Below, one piece after another: positions 5,763 through 11,907 of a stretch of DNA of 12,814 nt. Within the stretch, counting starts at the first letter, position 1. Each line of letters starts with the position of its first letter. The DNA comes from Candidatus Uhrbacteria bacterium (GTDB lineage: Bacteria > Patescibacteriota > Patescibacteriia > JACQSD01), in assembly GCA_016206165.1 (NCBI GenBank), contig JACQSD010000030.1, positions 1 through 12,814 of the forward strand, read 5' to 3'. The notes below the pieces were generated by a model. The model did no database searches, had not been told where the DNA came from, and saw nothing but the letters and a program-made list of their open reading frames with translations. The position numbers and the translations under genes were made by a program.

Positions 5763-6296
5763 CTTGGCGTGGCGGTTTGTTTCGATGAGGTCGAGTAATT
5801 TTTGAGCAACAATATCAGGATTCGGGACTTGCTCCATGGTCACACGCTCTTGTGCGCCTGCTGTTTGCACGTAGACCGTGCCATAATGAAAGAGCGTTGG
5901 AAAGAGACCCTTGATTTCTGACGTTACGTCTTGGATGCGATCGAGATATTGTTCTGCATGCACGCGGGAAAAAAGACCGTTTTGTTCGGTATTGATAATG
6001 CGCACATTTGTCACAAGCGATGTGTCAAGGTAGTAATCAAGGAAACCATAGAAAAAGAGGAGCCATGTCAGGAGGGCATATGCACTTCCGAGGATGATCG
6101 CCACTGCGTAGATTGTGGAAATGTTCAAAAAATCTGGGAATGTATAGTAAAGAAAAAGCGCAAGGCCGATACCCACTGCACACTGGATGACGAAGAGCAA
6201 TATCGGTTTTAAAAAAACAATAGGGTGGCGTCGCAAAAAGAAGACGACGTGTTCATTCGGGCGTGGGTTGTCGATGCGTGTGGCAGAGAATAACAT
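5751..6296 (-). CDS. Membrane protein with bacterial PH domain (YdbS-like)
   Basis: 181 aa. The N-terminal part has a short cytoplasmic segment (RPNEHVVFFLRRHPIVFLKP) and then two hydrophobic spans, about residues 30-51 and 60-85. The C-terminal half matches the bPH_2 pattern: DYYLDTSLVTNVRIINTEQ, then NGLFSRVHAEQYLDRIQDVT, where a short linker turns into the conserved basic/acidic IQDV region, and a last strand GTVYVQTAG. Members of this family are membrane-anchored with unknown ligand. It starts with ATG at 6294-6296, only 3 nt after the stop of the small membrane gene, so the two are probably co-transcribed. The last codons (IVN, stop) coincide with the edge of repeat R1. Confidence 0.75.
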   Translation of the reverse strand: MLFSATRIDNPRPNEHVVFFLRRHPIVFLKPILLFVIQCAVGIGLALFLYYTFPDFLNISTIYAVAIILGSAYALLTWLLFFYGFLDYYLDTSLVTNVRIINTEQNGLFSRVHAEQYLDRIQDVTSEIKGLFPTLFHYGTVYVQTAGAQERVTMEQVPNPDIVAQKLLDLIETNRHAKIVN

Positions 6297-6299
6297 AGT

Positions 6300-6530
6300 T
6301 TAGAGTAATGACGCGATCAATGCGACTGGTTCCTTCCAGTCGATCGAAACGAGAAGATTCCACGACGTGTTCAGTACAAGTACGCTTGCTACGATGAAGA
6401 GAAACGTTGCAAGGAACGTCGTAAAATTTTTTTCCCCAAAGACGAAGAGATGTGCAAGGGCAAAGAGAGCGAATATGAAAAAACAGAGGAGAAAAAGTCC
6501 GTAGGGGATGAGGAATATTGCCAGGGGCAT
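6300..6530 (-). CDS. Small two-span membrane protein, unknown function
   Basis: 76 aa, not recognised. Two hydrophobic segments, about residues 3-30 (LIPYGLFLLCFFIFALFALA) and 38-60 (TFLATFLFIVASVLVL), separated by a short polar loop (FGEKN), then a Trp-containing end (WNLLVSIDWKEP). ATG at 6528-6530 with no Shine-Dalgarno; the stop is 3 nt from the start of the PH-domain gene, so the products may work together at the membrane. Repeat R2 separates it from ruvB. Confidence 0.65.
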   Translation of the reverse strand: MPLAIFLIPYGLFLLCFFIFALFALAHLFVFGEKNFTTFLATFLFIVASVLVLNTSWNLLVSIDWKEPVALIASLL

Positions 6531-6616
6531 GTCAGCAGTGAGTCAGTGAAGACAGGGTATCAGTGAAGACAGCTGACTTTACTGTCCTCGCTGACCTCGC
6601 TGTCTTTACTAAAGTA
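6531..6616. repeat. Intergenic palindromic repeat R2
   Basis: Fills the 78-nt gap after ruvB and runs into its stop codon. It carries the direct repeat TCAGTGAAGACAG twice (about 6553 and 6569), plus CTGACTTTACTG and CGCTGACCTCGCTG words, giving an imperfect palindrome. Words such as GTATCAGTGAAG are shared with R3 at 11788-11799. Confidence 0.55.
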
Positions 6617-7649
6617 GTTGTTGTGATTGTTTCGGGTGTTGGATCTTTAAGTGATCGTATGCCCGTTTTGTTGCGACACGCCCACGGGGGGTGCGATCGA
6701 GGAAACCGACTTGGATCAGAAACGGCTCGTAGACCTCTTCAATTGTTGCCATTTCTTCGCCGGTTGCTGCCGCGATTGTATTTAAGCCGACTGGTCCACC
6801 CTGAAATTTTGTCATAATGACCTCGAGGATATTGCGGTCAACTGCATCAAGCCCGAACACATCCACGTCGAGGTGGTTCAGTGCTTCTTCGGCGATTGGC
6901 GCAGTGACCGTACCATTTCCTTTTACCTGCGCATAATCGCGGACGCGTTTCAAGAGGCGATTTGCAATGCGTGGAGTGCGCCGCGCACGCGTCGAAATAC
7001 TTTCGATTGCACTTGGATGCGTTTCTACTTTCAAAATGCGTGCGGAGCGTTCCAGAATTCTCCGGATGTCCTCAATCTCATAGAAATTCAAATGATATGT
7101 CGCGCCAAAACGATCGCGGAGCGGGGCTGCGAGGAGACTTGTTTTTGTGGTTGCGCCGATGAGAGTGAATTTTGGGATGTCAATGCGGAGTGTGCGCGCT
7201 GCCGGCCCTTTGCCAATGACAAGATCAAGCGCATACTCTTCCATTGCCGGATAGAGAATTTCTTCAACCGCCGGATTCAAGCGATGGATTTCGTCAATGA
7301 AGAGGACGTCGCCTTCTTCAAGGTTCGTGAGAATTGCCGCGAGATCACCGGCGCGTTCAAGGGTTGGGCCTGCGGCAGTGCGAATATTCGCACCCATCTC
7401 GTGGCTAATGATATGCGCGAGTGTCGTTTTTCCAAGCCCCGGGCTTCCGGAAAGCAACACGTGCTCAATCGGTTCTTTTCGATGCTTTGCTGCTTCGATC
7501 AAAATGTGCAGATTTTGTTTGATCTTTTCCTGCCCGACATACTCTTGCAACTTCCTCGGCCGCAGGGTTTCATGTAACACAACATCCTCATCCACAGCCT
7601 TCGGATTTGCGGGGGTTGTGCGTATTTTTTCCTTTGTTTTGGGTGCCAT
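6609..7649 (-). CDS. ruvB: Holliday junction branch-migration helicase RuvB
   Basis: 346 aa from the chosen start, normal for RuvB. AAA+ motor of the RuvABC recombination-repair complex, driving branch migration of Holliday junctions with ATP. Visible motifs: LRPRKLQEYVGQ (residues 29-40), Walker A GSPGLGKT (68-75), Walker B LFIDEIHRL (116-124), sensor 1 GATTKTSLL, LRDRFG, sensor 2 region ARRTPRIANRLLKRVRD, and the C-terminal winged helix FLQVGFLDRTPRGRVAT-like segment (here FLIQVGFLDRTPRGR). The start is ATG 7647-7649: AGGAG sits 7 nt upstream, while the longer frame would add 22 residues unlike RuvB. ruvA and ruvC are not in the window. A terminator upstream separates it from proC. Confidence 0.97.
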   Translation of the reverse strand: MAPKTKEKIRTTPANPKAVDEDVVLHETLRPRKLQEYVGQEKIKQNLHILIEAAKHRKEPIEHVLLSGSPGLGKTTLAHIISHEMGANIRTAAGPTLERAGDLAAILTNLEEGDVLFIDEIHRLNPAVEEILYPAMEEYALDLVIGKGPAARTLRIDIPKFTLIGATTKTSLLAAPLRDRFGATYHLNFYEIEDIRRILERSARILKVETHPSAIESISTRARRTPRIANRLLKRVRDYAQVKGNGTVTAPIAEEALNHLDVDVFGLDAVDRNILEVIMTKFQGGPVGLNTIAAATGEEMATIEEVYEPFLIQVGFLDRTPRGRVATKRAYDHLKIQHPKQSQQLL

Positions 7650-7656
7650 AAAGATT

Positions 7657-7661
7657 CTCCT
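7657..7661 (-). promoter_or_regulatory. Shine-Dalgarno of ruvB
   Basis: AGGAG on the minus strand, 7 nt before ATG 7649. It decides the start against an upstream in-frame extension to 7715. Confidence 0.85.
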
Positions 7662-7692
7662 ATTGTAGCGTGGTTTTCTTCTACAAACAAGG

Positions 7693-7731
7693 ATATAAAA
7701 AAGAAGGGCGCCCATGGTTCATGGACGCCCT
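7693..7731 (-). terminator. Rho-independent terminator of proC
   Basis: On the minus strand: AGGGCG (7731-7726), CCATG (7724-7720), a 3-nt loop, CATGG (7716-7712) and CGCCCT (7710-7705), with one opposed mismatch, followed by TCTTTTTTATA. It lies 24 nt after the proC stop and reads leftwards. Confidence 0.85.
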
Positions 7732-7755
7732 GTGCCGCTCCTTTCCTTCGTGTGG

Positions 7756-8595
7756 TCAGTTCCCTCCCAACAATTTTCCAAGCTCGATGCAACGCATGTG
7801 CGCTGCATGCAGAGCATCGACGACTGCAGTGCGGAACGTCGCCTTCTCGAGCGCGTAGATTGCTGCCGCTGTGGTTCCGGCAGGAGAGGTCACTTCACTC
7901 CGCAACTGGGCGAGGTGCCTCCCATCCTTCTTTGTTATTTCCCCCTTTGCAAGGAGTACCGAACCAAGCATTGTTTCAATCACTGTCTCTTCGGCGAGTG
8001 CGCGCGGCATACCAATATGCACGCTCGCGTCAATCATGGCCTCCATGAACATGAATACGAGCGCAGGGCCTGTTCCCGAGGTTGCCGTGGTCATGTCGAG
8101 ATACTTCTCTTCTTCGACAAAGCGTTGTTTGCCGAGTGCCCCGAGAAGTTCGGCGACCTTGGCACGTTGTTCCGGAGTTACTTCCGCGGTGCATGTCCAC
8201 ATCGTGAATCCCATGTTGATGCGGCCGGGTGTATTTGGCATCGCGCGGACGACCGTACGATGGTCAAGCCCGGAATAGAGTGTTTCGAGCCGTACTCCTG
8301 CGGCAATGGAGACAACGACAGCGTCCTTATGGATATGGCCATGCAATTCGTTGAGGACAATGCGCATTGTTTGTGGCTTTGTCGAAAGCACAACAAGCAC
8401 ATCCGTATCTGCGGCAACGCGATTGTCCGTCGTCGCCTGAATGCCATACGCCTTGATGAGTTCGTCAGCCCGTTTCTGCTTTGGTCCCGATGCGATGATT
8501 TGTGCGGGGAGCAGCCCCTTTTCGAGCACCCCACTGATCATCGCCTCTGCCATTCTCCCTGAGCCGACAATACCGAGTGTTCCGTTTCCAAACAT
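7756..8595 (-). CDS. proC: Pyrroline-5-carboxylate reductase
   Basis: 279 aa, typical for ProC. It reduces 1-pyrroline-5-carboxylate to L-proline with NAD(P)H, the last step of proline synthesis, in the cytosol. N-terminal Rossmann motif GIVGSGRMAEAMISG (residues 8-22); then VLVVLSTKPQTM, SIAAGVRLETL and VRAMPNTPGRINMG. In the C-terminal dimerisation/active-site domain are ATSGTGPALVFMFMEAM and the family signature LRSEVTSPAGTTAAAIYALE. ATG 8593-8595 is chosen: GGGAG stands 8 nt upstream and translation then begins right before the Rossmann strand; a TTG 15 nt further up lies within that ribosome site. No other proline genes (proA, proB) are in the window. The leader at 8694-8882 looks like a proline attenuator. 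Confidence 0.96.
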   Translation of the reverse strand: MFGNGTLGIVGSGRMAEAMISGVLEKGLLPAQIIASGPKQKRADELIKAYGIQATTDNRVAADTDVLVVLSTKPQTMRIVLNELHGHIHKDAVVVSIAAGVRLETLYSGLDHRTVVRAMPNTPGRINMGFTMWTCTAEVTPEQRAKVAELLGALGKQRFVEEEKYLDMTTATSGTGPALVFMFMEAMIDASVHIGMPRALAEETVIETMLGSVLLAKGEITKKDGRHLAQLRSEVTSPAGTTAAAIYALEKATFRTAVVDALHAAHMRCIELGKLLGGN

Positions 8596-8603
8596 GACAC
8601 GAT

Positions 8604-8608
8604 CTCCC
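8604..8608 (-). promoter_or_regulatory. Shine-Dalgarno of proC
   Basis: GGGAG on the minus strand, 8 nt before ATG 8595; it rules out the upstream TTG at 8610. Confidence 0.8.
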
Positions 8609-8693
8609 AAATGTAGGATTTTTAAAGTCCAGCCGGAGGGAAAATCCTGTTACCCTCCTCACCGCGCTTCTGCGAAAGAACGATGAGAAGGGC

Positions 8694-8731
8694 ACCAAAA
8701 ACAAAAGCGCCTGCCGGTGAGGCAGGGCTTT
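8694..8731 (-). terminator. Terminator in the proC leader (attenuator stem 3:4)
   Basis: On the minus strand: AAAGC (8731-8727) and CCTGCC (8726-8721), loop TCACC, GGCAGG (8715-8710), one bulged C, GCTTT (8708-8704), then TGTTTTTGG as U tract. It also ends any transcript coming from the MFS gene. The 5' arm can pair instead with 8785-8776. Confidence 0.8.
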
Positions 8732-8810
8732 GAACTTTGGTCATGAAGTATGGTTTACATGAACAACGAAAAGTGGCCCTGTCTCAAAAGAGTCGGGGCT
8801 GGCACTGGAG
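8719..8810 (-). promoter_or_regulatory. Candidate proline attenuator: alternative hairpins
   Basis: Minus-strand RNA. Region 1 (8805-8790, holding Pro codons) pairs with region 2 (8785-8773) over a TTTT loop: GCCC with GGGC, CTC with GAG, GTG with CAC, with two mismatches and a 3-nt bulge. Region 2, GAGACAGGGC (8785-8776), can also pair with region 3, GCCCTGCCTC (8728-8719), at 9 of 10 positions; that would remove the 5' arm of the terminator. Thus 1:2 plus 3:4 (off) and 2:3 (on) exclude each other, as in classical amino-acid attenuators. Confidence 0.6.
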
Positions 8811-8841
8811 ATGTGATTGTATTTTGGTAGTTCATGTTCAT
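8755..8841 (-). CDS. Putative proline leader peptide, 28 aa
   Basis: ATG 8839-8841 to TAA 8755-8757. The peptide contains TSPVPAPT: codons 12, 14 and 16 are proline (CCA, CCA, CCG). It lies between the predicted promoter and the terminator upstream of proC. A ribosome held at these codons would cover region 1 and leave region 2 just free. No Shine-Dalgarno is visible, and with the predicted transcription start near 8846 the 5' leader would be only about 5 nt, so leaderless-type initiation would be needed. Unlike the classical layout, the stop lies past region 2, between regions 2 and 3. Not conserved as far as can be seen from one sequence. Confidence 0.5.
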   Translation of the reverse strand: MNMNYQNTITSPVPAPTLLRQGHFSLFM

Positions 8842-8852
8842 AATGTATTTGT

Positions 8853-8882
8853 ACTGTAGCATGTGGCTTGGCAGAGTGTCAA
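8853..8882 (-). promoter_or_regulatory. Promoter of the proC leader
   Basis: On the minus strand a perfect TTGACA (8882-8877), 18-bp spacer, TACAGT (8858-8853) with extended -10 TG. Predicted start about 8846. The -35 begins 7 bp after the MFS stop codon, so proC has its own promoter just behind the upstream gene. Confidence 0.7.
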
Positions 8883-8888
8883 ATTTTT

Positions 8889-10085
8889 TTATAATACAGG
8901 TGCTGATCGTACGCGGCCTATGAACAATAGTGTCACTACGATAAGAAATCCACCGGAGACAATCCATGCCGTTGGGATCGAATAGTATTGTGCGAGGGCG
9001 CCGCTTGCGAGGAGGCCGATCATACCACCGATATGATGCGACATGGACTCGAACGAGATGAGGGTTGCACGTGTTTCCGAGGGAATGTGTTTATTGAGAT
9101 ACGTATCTTTCACTGGCGCGAAGAGTCCGCGTCCGATTTCGTGCACAAGAAAGACAGTGAGCGCAACAGGAAACGAACCGATGAGCGCAGCGGCAAGGAT
9201 GCCCGCGCCGATAATGCATTGCGAAAGAATCATGGTTCGTTGTTCGCTTCCCATTATTTTTTGTATCCGCGTCGAGAGTGTCGCGCCGAGCATTGCAGCG
9301 AGTGATATTCCCGCAAAGATAAAGCCAAGACTCGTCTTGTTCGGGAGTGCTGGTGCAAAGAACGGCTGCCATTGCATGTTTGCCGCTTGAATCGTAATGT
9401 ATTGAATGACACCCATAACAAGAATGAATCGAACCACCGCATGTTTTGACCCGTAGTCAATACTCACGCGAATTGTTTTTTTAATGGACGCGATACTGTG
9501 ACTGAATGAAAAACGCTCTCGCACAAAATATTCTTCTTTCATGAGCACTGTGGCGAGGAATCCGGCGATAAGCGCAATGATCCCTGCCCCAATCCATGGC
9601 CAGGCGATGTGAAAATCCGCGAGCCACGCGCCACCCATTGCCCCAAGAATTAATGCGAGACTTCCTATTTGGTGTTCACGTGTGAAAATGGGTCCGAGTG
9701 GTTCGGTATAGTCATGATACTTCAATTTGTCGACGAGCCATGCCTGAAATGCGCCCGAGGCAAGTGTGATACCTATGGCGCCGAGAGCCTCGGCAAGAGC
9801 GAATCCAGCGAACGATTGCGTCGCCGCATAAAGGAGCGAACTTGCGGCAGCAAAGAGGCACGCGAGGATAAAAGACATCTTGCGTCCGAAGACGTCAGCG
9901 ATCGCCCCAGTTGGGATTTCAAAGAGGAAGAGGGTGGTGTAAAAAACGAAGTTGACGAGGTTAATTTCAAAAAGATTCAATCCACGGGAGAGGAGGAAGA
10001 TTGTGTACGTCGCAAAAATAAACGACTGCCCGAATTTCGTGAGGAAGGTAAAAAAAAGATAGAGGCGAATTGTTTTTTGTGGCAT
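8889..10085 (-). CDS. MFS transporter
   Basis: 398 aa, 12 predicted spans, typical size. Major facilitator motif A is clear in the loop after span 2: GAIADVFGRK (residues 60-69). The N terminus KTIRLYLFFTFLTKFGQSF and the long middle loop (KEEYFVRERFSFSHSIASIKK) between spans 6 and 7 fit the fold; FLVHEIGRGLFAPVKDTYLNKHIPSETRATLISFESM in the second half resembles the drug-efflux and uncharacterised MFS groups. Proton-driven transport is likely; the substrate is unknown. ATG at 10083-10085, only 9 nt after the Nudix gene stop, so the two are likely co-transcribed. Confidence 0.88.
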   Translation of the reverse strand: MPQKTIRLYLFFTFLTKFGQSFIFATYTIFLLSRGLNLFEINLVNFVFYTTLFLFEIPTGAIADVFGRKMSFILACLFAAASSLLYAATQSFAGFALAEALGAIGITLASGAFQAWLVDKLKYHDYTEPLGPIFTREHQIGSLALILGAMGGAWLADFHIAWPWIGAGIIALIAGFLATVLMKEEYFVRERFSFSHSIASIKKTIRVSIDYGSKHAVVRFILVMGVIQYITIQAANMQWQPFFAPALPNKTSLGFIFAGISLAAMLGATLSTRIQKIMGSEQRTMILSQCIIGAGILAAALIGSFPVALTVFLVHEIGRGLFAPVKDTYLNKHIPSETRATLISFESMSHHIGGMIGLLASGALAQYYSIPTAWIVSGGFLIVVTLLFIGRVRSAPVL

Positions 10086-10094
10086 GAAGTGAAC

Positions 10095-10535
10095 TTATGT
10101 ATGTTCCTTGAATTTCAGATACGTTTTAATTGTTTTGTCATAGCTTTCTGCTAATTCCATTCTCAGAGCTTTCCGTGGATCCACCCAAATGTATTCCTTT
10201 AGTTCCTCGTTATCCAGCTTCACTCTTTTGTTTTTTGTTTTGCAGAGAATATCAAAATAGATAAAATGTGCAGGGCGGTGGAAACTTTTTGGGCCAATGA
10301 GTTCACCAAATGAAATGATACCACTGGATTTTAATCTGAGGCCGACTTCTTCCTCAGCTTCGCGCAATAAAGCCTCCTCTATTCCTTCTCCTGGTTCAAT
10401 ATGTCCACCAGGCATCGTCCAGCGATAATTCCATTTTGGCGATTTGACGAGGAGTATTTTTCCCTCACCATCTTCAATAATTGCCGAACCGACAACCTCC
10501 ACCCCTCTCGGGAATTTCTTATTAATAGTTGTCAT
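10095..10535 (-). CDS. Nudix hydrolase
   Basis: 146 aa. The Nudix box GX5EX7REUXEEXGU is complete: G44, E50, R58, E59, E62, E63, G65 in GHIEPGEGIEEALLREAEEE. The acidic residues bind metal for hydrolysis of nucleoside diphosphates linked to another group. Strands around it (EVVGSAIIEDGEGKILLVK, FHRPAHFIYFDILCK) complete the fold, and EELKEYIWVDPRKALRMEL is the common C-terminal part. The precise substrate (oxidised nucleotides, nucleotide sugars or other) cannot be read. ATG 10533-10535 without a Shine-Dalgarno. It is followed closely by the MFS gene and preceded by the LAGLIDADG gene on the same strand. Confidence 0.92.
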   Translation of the reverse strand: MTTINKKFPRGVEVVGSAIIEDGEGKILLVKSPKWNYRWTMPGGHIEPGEGIEEALLREAEEEVGLRLKSSGIISFGELIGPKSFHRPAHFIYFDILCKTKNKRVKLDNEELKEYIWVDPRKALRMELAESYDKTIKTYLKFKEHT

Positions 10536-10550
10536 AGGTTATTTTGATTT

Positions 10551-10571
10551 TGGTGCCCGGGGCGGGAGTCG
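10551..10571 (-). repeat. tRNA 3'-end-like fragment with CCA
   Basis: The minus strand reads CGACTCCCGCCCCGGGCACCA, the shape of a tRNA 3' end: T-loop remainder, T-stem strand, acceptor strand, discriminator A and CCA. No matching 5' parts lie nearby. Bases 10554-10571 match the 3' end of tRNA-Leu (11340-11357) at 15 of 18 positions, so the endonuclease gene is bracketed by an imperfect direct repeat. Confidence 0.45.
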
Positions 10572-10620
10572 CCCAATCATCAAATCAGATGTGCACGCGG
10601 CGCCGTATTGAGATGCCAGC

Positions 10621-11328
10621 CTATCTTTGAGGGGTAATTTTTTTAATGAATGATCTCCTTTTGACGAGATTCCATTTTTCGAATACTCGACGCTTCCGAG
10701 GAAGGTAGAGGTTTGTATGGTTACCGTACATGAAATCGGCAAGTTTTTTACAGTCATCAATATAGAAATGTGAGGTATATTGTTTTTTGTCGCTCGCCTT
10801 CCTTTTTTTCTTTGTATGGACGGTTTTTTCAGGAATGCCCAGTCTTTTGCAGAGCTCGGTATGGAATGCTCTAAAGAACGCCTGACTTGCACTCACAAAC
10901 CCAGCTTTAATTTGCCAAACATTATTGACGCGATACATGTAGACCGTTCCATCGCCATCAAAGTAGCCTCGAACAAAATCGGCAAAGTATTTCTTTGGTA
11001 CGCGCATTGGCTGGAGTCGCGCAGTCTTTCTTGGAATGATCCCAAGACGTATAAGATCAATGCAGATTGAGGAGTTCCGAAGTTGTAATTGGAACGCGCC
11101 ACTATTGACCCCGTTTTTTTGAGATATTTTGTGGGTTGACTCGATAATTTTTCTTAGTCTGTAGAGATGTCCTTTATCGATTGACGTGATATTGAAGGTA
11201 TAGGGGTTCTTTTTACGACCCTTGCATATTCCGACGCAACCATCGGCAGTGATATACCCAAGGAGATAGCTCATTTCATGCGACCACTGCTTGAAGAAAT
11301 TTTCATTTATTGTTTTTCTGTTTTTCAT
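10621..11328 (-). CDS. LAGLIDADG homing endonuclease, free-standing
   Basis: 235 aa with two LAGLIDADG motifs: YLLGYITADG (residues 21-30, acidic D29) and FVRGYFDGDG (118-127, acidic D126), so it should act as a monomer cutting a long, pseudo-symmetric DNA site. Between and after the motifs are basic strands (NITSIDKGHLYRLRKIIES, YTSHFYIDDCKKLADFMYG) typical of the DNA-contacting sheets. It begins 11 nt after the tRNA-Leu(UAA) gene on the same strand, with no terminator between. There is no Shine-Dalgarno, only an A run. The tRNA is uninterrupted, so the gene is not in an intron here. The target cannot be told; tRNA-Leu or its flank is a guess from position. Confidence 0.88.
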   Translation of the reverse strand: MKNRKTINENFFKQWSHEMSYLLGYITADGCVGICKGRKKNPYTFNITSIDKGHLYRLRKIIESTHKISQKNGVNSGAFQLQLRNSSICIDLIRLGIIPRKTARLQPMRVPKKYFADFVRGYFDGDGTVYMYRVNNVWQIKAGFVSASQAFFRAFHTELCKRLGIPEKTVHTKKKRKASDKKQYTSHFYIDDCKKLADFMYGNHTNLYLPRKRRVFEKWNLVKRRSFIKKITPQR

Positions 11329-11339
11329 TTTTTTTGAAA

Positions 11340-11424
11340 TGCCGGAGGCGGGAATCGAACCCGCACGACCTTGCGGTCACGAGATTTTAAGTCTCGCGCG
11401 TGCTACCTATTTCGCCACTCCGGC
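11340..11424 (-). tRNA. tRNA-Leu (anticodon UAA)
   Basis: 85-nt class II tRNA. Acceptor GCCGGAG (11424-11418) pairs with CTCCGGC (11347-11341), discriminator A at 11340. Anticodon arm: stem CGAGA/TCTCG with loop CTTAAAA, anticodon TAA. The long variable arm TGACC-GCAA-GGTC marks leucine, and the T arm GCGGGTTCGATTCCCGC is complete. No CCA is encoded and no intron is present, although this tRNA is a classical group I intron host in other bacteria. Confidence 0.95.
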
Positions 11425-11445
11425 ATGGAGCATGTTTGTCTTTAG

Positions 11446-11474
11446 AGTATGCCGTGATTGTGTTCGCTTGGCAA
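11446..11474 (-). promoter_or_regulatory. Promoter of tRNA-Leu
   Basis: On the minus strand TTGCCA (11474-11469), 17-bp spacer, CATACT (11451-11446); predicted start about 11439, 15 nt before the mature tRNA. It may also drive the LAGLIDADG, Nudix and MFS genes, as no terminator is seen between them. Confidence 0.65.
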
Positions 11475-11510
11475 GAAGCACGGCGTGTGGTACATTCTCT
11501 ATACTTTATG

Positions 11511-11645
11511 CCCTGTAGTGAAACTTCGCCACGTCAGCCTTCGGCATGACGTTTCGATTTTTCTCCAGAGTGCATGAAGCAAGAATAATACATGTGATAT
11601 TTTGTCAATTGATCCGTAAGGATCAAGCGAAGTTCTACTACAGGG
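11511..11645. mobile_element. MITE B: 135-bp inverted-repeat element with 4-bp target duplication
   Basis: Ends are CCCTGTAGTGAAACTTCGC (11511-11529) and the complement of CCCTGTAGTAGAACTTCGC (11627-11645). It is flanked by TATG on both sides (11507-11510 and 11646-11649). The AGA-type arm is identical to that of MITE A and the GAA-type arm differs by one base, so the two copies are in opposite orientation. Inside: hairpins ACGTCA/TGACGT (11531-11552) and TTGATCC-GTAA-GGATCAA (11609-11626), the latter directly against the AGA arm. No ORF. The right-hand duplication supplies the ATG of the 45-aa gene. Confidence 0.8.
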
Positions 11646-11646
11646 T

Positions 11647-11784
11647 ATGACTCCACGTTTTTTTCATCTCGCACTCCTTGTCGCCCTTGTTCTTCTTGTC
11701 GTCAATGGTCTTATTGTACTTCGCGGGATGACAGAACCGACGACGTCGACAGCAAAAACGGCAACAGCTTCTTTAAGTAAATAA
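11647..11784 (+). CDS. Small single-span membrane protein, 45 aa
   Basis: ATG 11647-11649 to TAA 11782-11784. Sequence pattern: short N terminus MTPRFF, one strong hydrophobic span (about residues 7-25, LALLVALVLLVVNGLIVL), an Arg/Gly turn, then a Thr/Ser/Ala-rich tail ending in Lys. Not recognised. Its ATG is inside the target duplication of MITE B, so the insertion has replaced everything upstream of the start codon, including any ribosome site. It may be expressed poorly, or from a signal carried by the element. The composition (Leu/Val span, clean codons) argues for a real gene, but the evidence is thin. Confidence 0.45.
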   Translation: MTPRFFHLALLVALVLLVVNGLIVLRGMTEPTTSTAKTATASLSK

Positions 11785-11785
11785 A

Positions 11786-11840
11786 GTGTATCAGTGAAGT
11801 AAGTATACAAGCTTAATTTACTGACTTTACTTATACACTG
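11786..11840. repeat. Intergenic palindromic repeat R3
   Basis: Imperfect hairpin with GTGTAT (11787-11792) opposite ATACAC (11833-11838) and AGT/AAGT words opposite ACT/ACTT. Bases 11794-11840 match R1 in reverse complement at 42 of 47. It begins 1 nt after the stop of the 45-aa gene, like the other two copies in gaps right after a stop codon. Confidence 0.7.
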
Positions 11841-11907
11841 ACTCACTACACCGCCATGCCCTTAGCATTGCTCCTCAATCTCCTTGTTTCCTAGCATCCT
11901 CATCTCG

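Noticed and set aside
7662..7690. TTGTTT-N17-TACAAT as the ruvB promoter
   Set aside because: Spacing is right, but the predicted start of transcription would fall at or after the Shine-Dalgarno, so it is not convincing.
7650..7715. Longer start for ruvB (22 extra residues)
   Set aside because: AGGAG at 7661-7657 fits the ATG at 7649, and the extra residues run into the proC terminator.
8755..8967. 70-aa minus-strand ORF reaching from the MFS gene into the proC leader
   Set aside because: Its first half is a shadow of the MFS 3' end and it passes through the leader promoter; only the last 28 codons are proposed as a leader peptide.
10539..10892. 117-aa minus-strand ORF overlapping the endonuclease 3' part
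   Set aside because: Most of it is the endonuclease gene in another frame; the rest covers the tRNA-like fragment, with no protein family seen.
11340..11424. Group I intron in tRNA-Leu(UAA), suggested by the neighbouring endonuclease
   Set aside because: The tRNA is continuous over 85 nt with all stems intact.
11500..11505. TATACT as a -10 box for the 45-aa gene
   Set aside because: No -35 at a proper distance, and the predicted start falls within MITE B more than 100 nt from the ATG.
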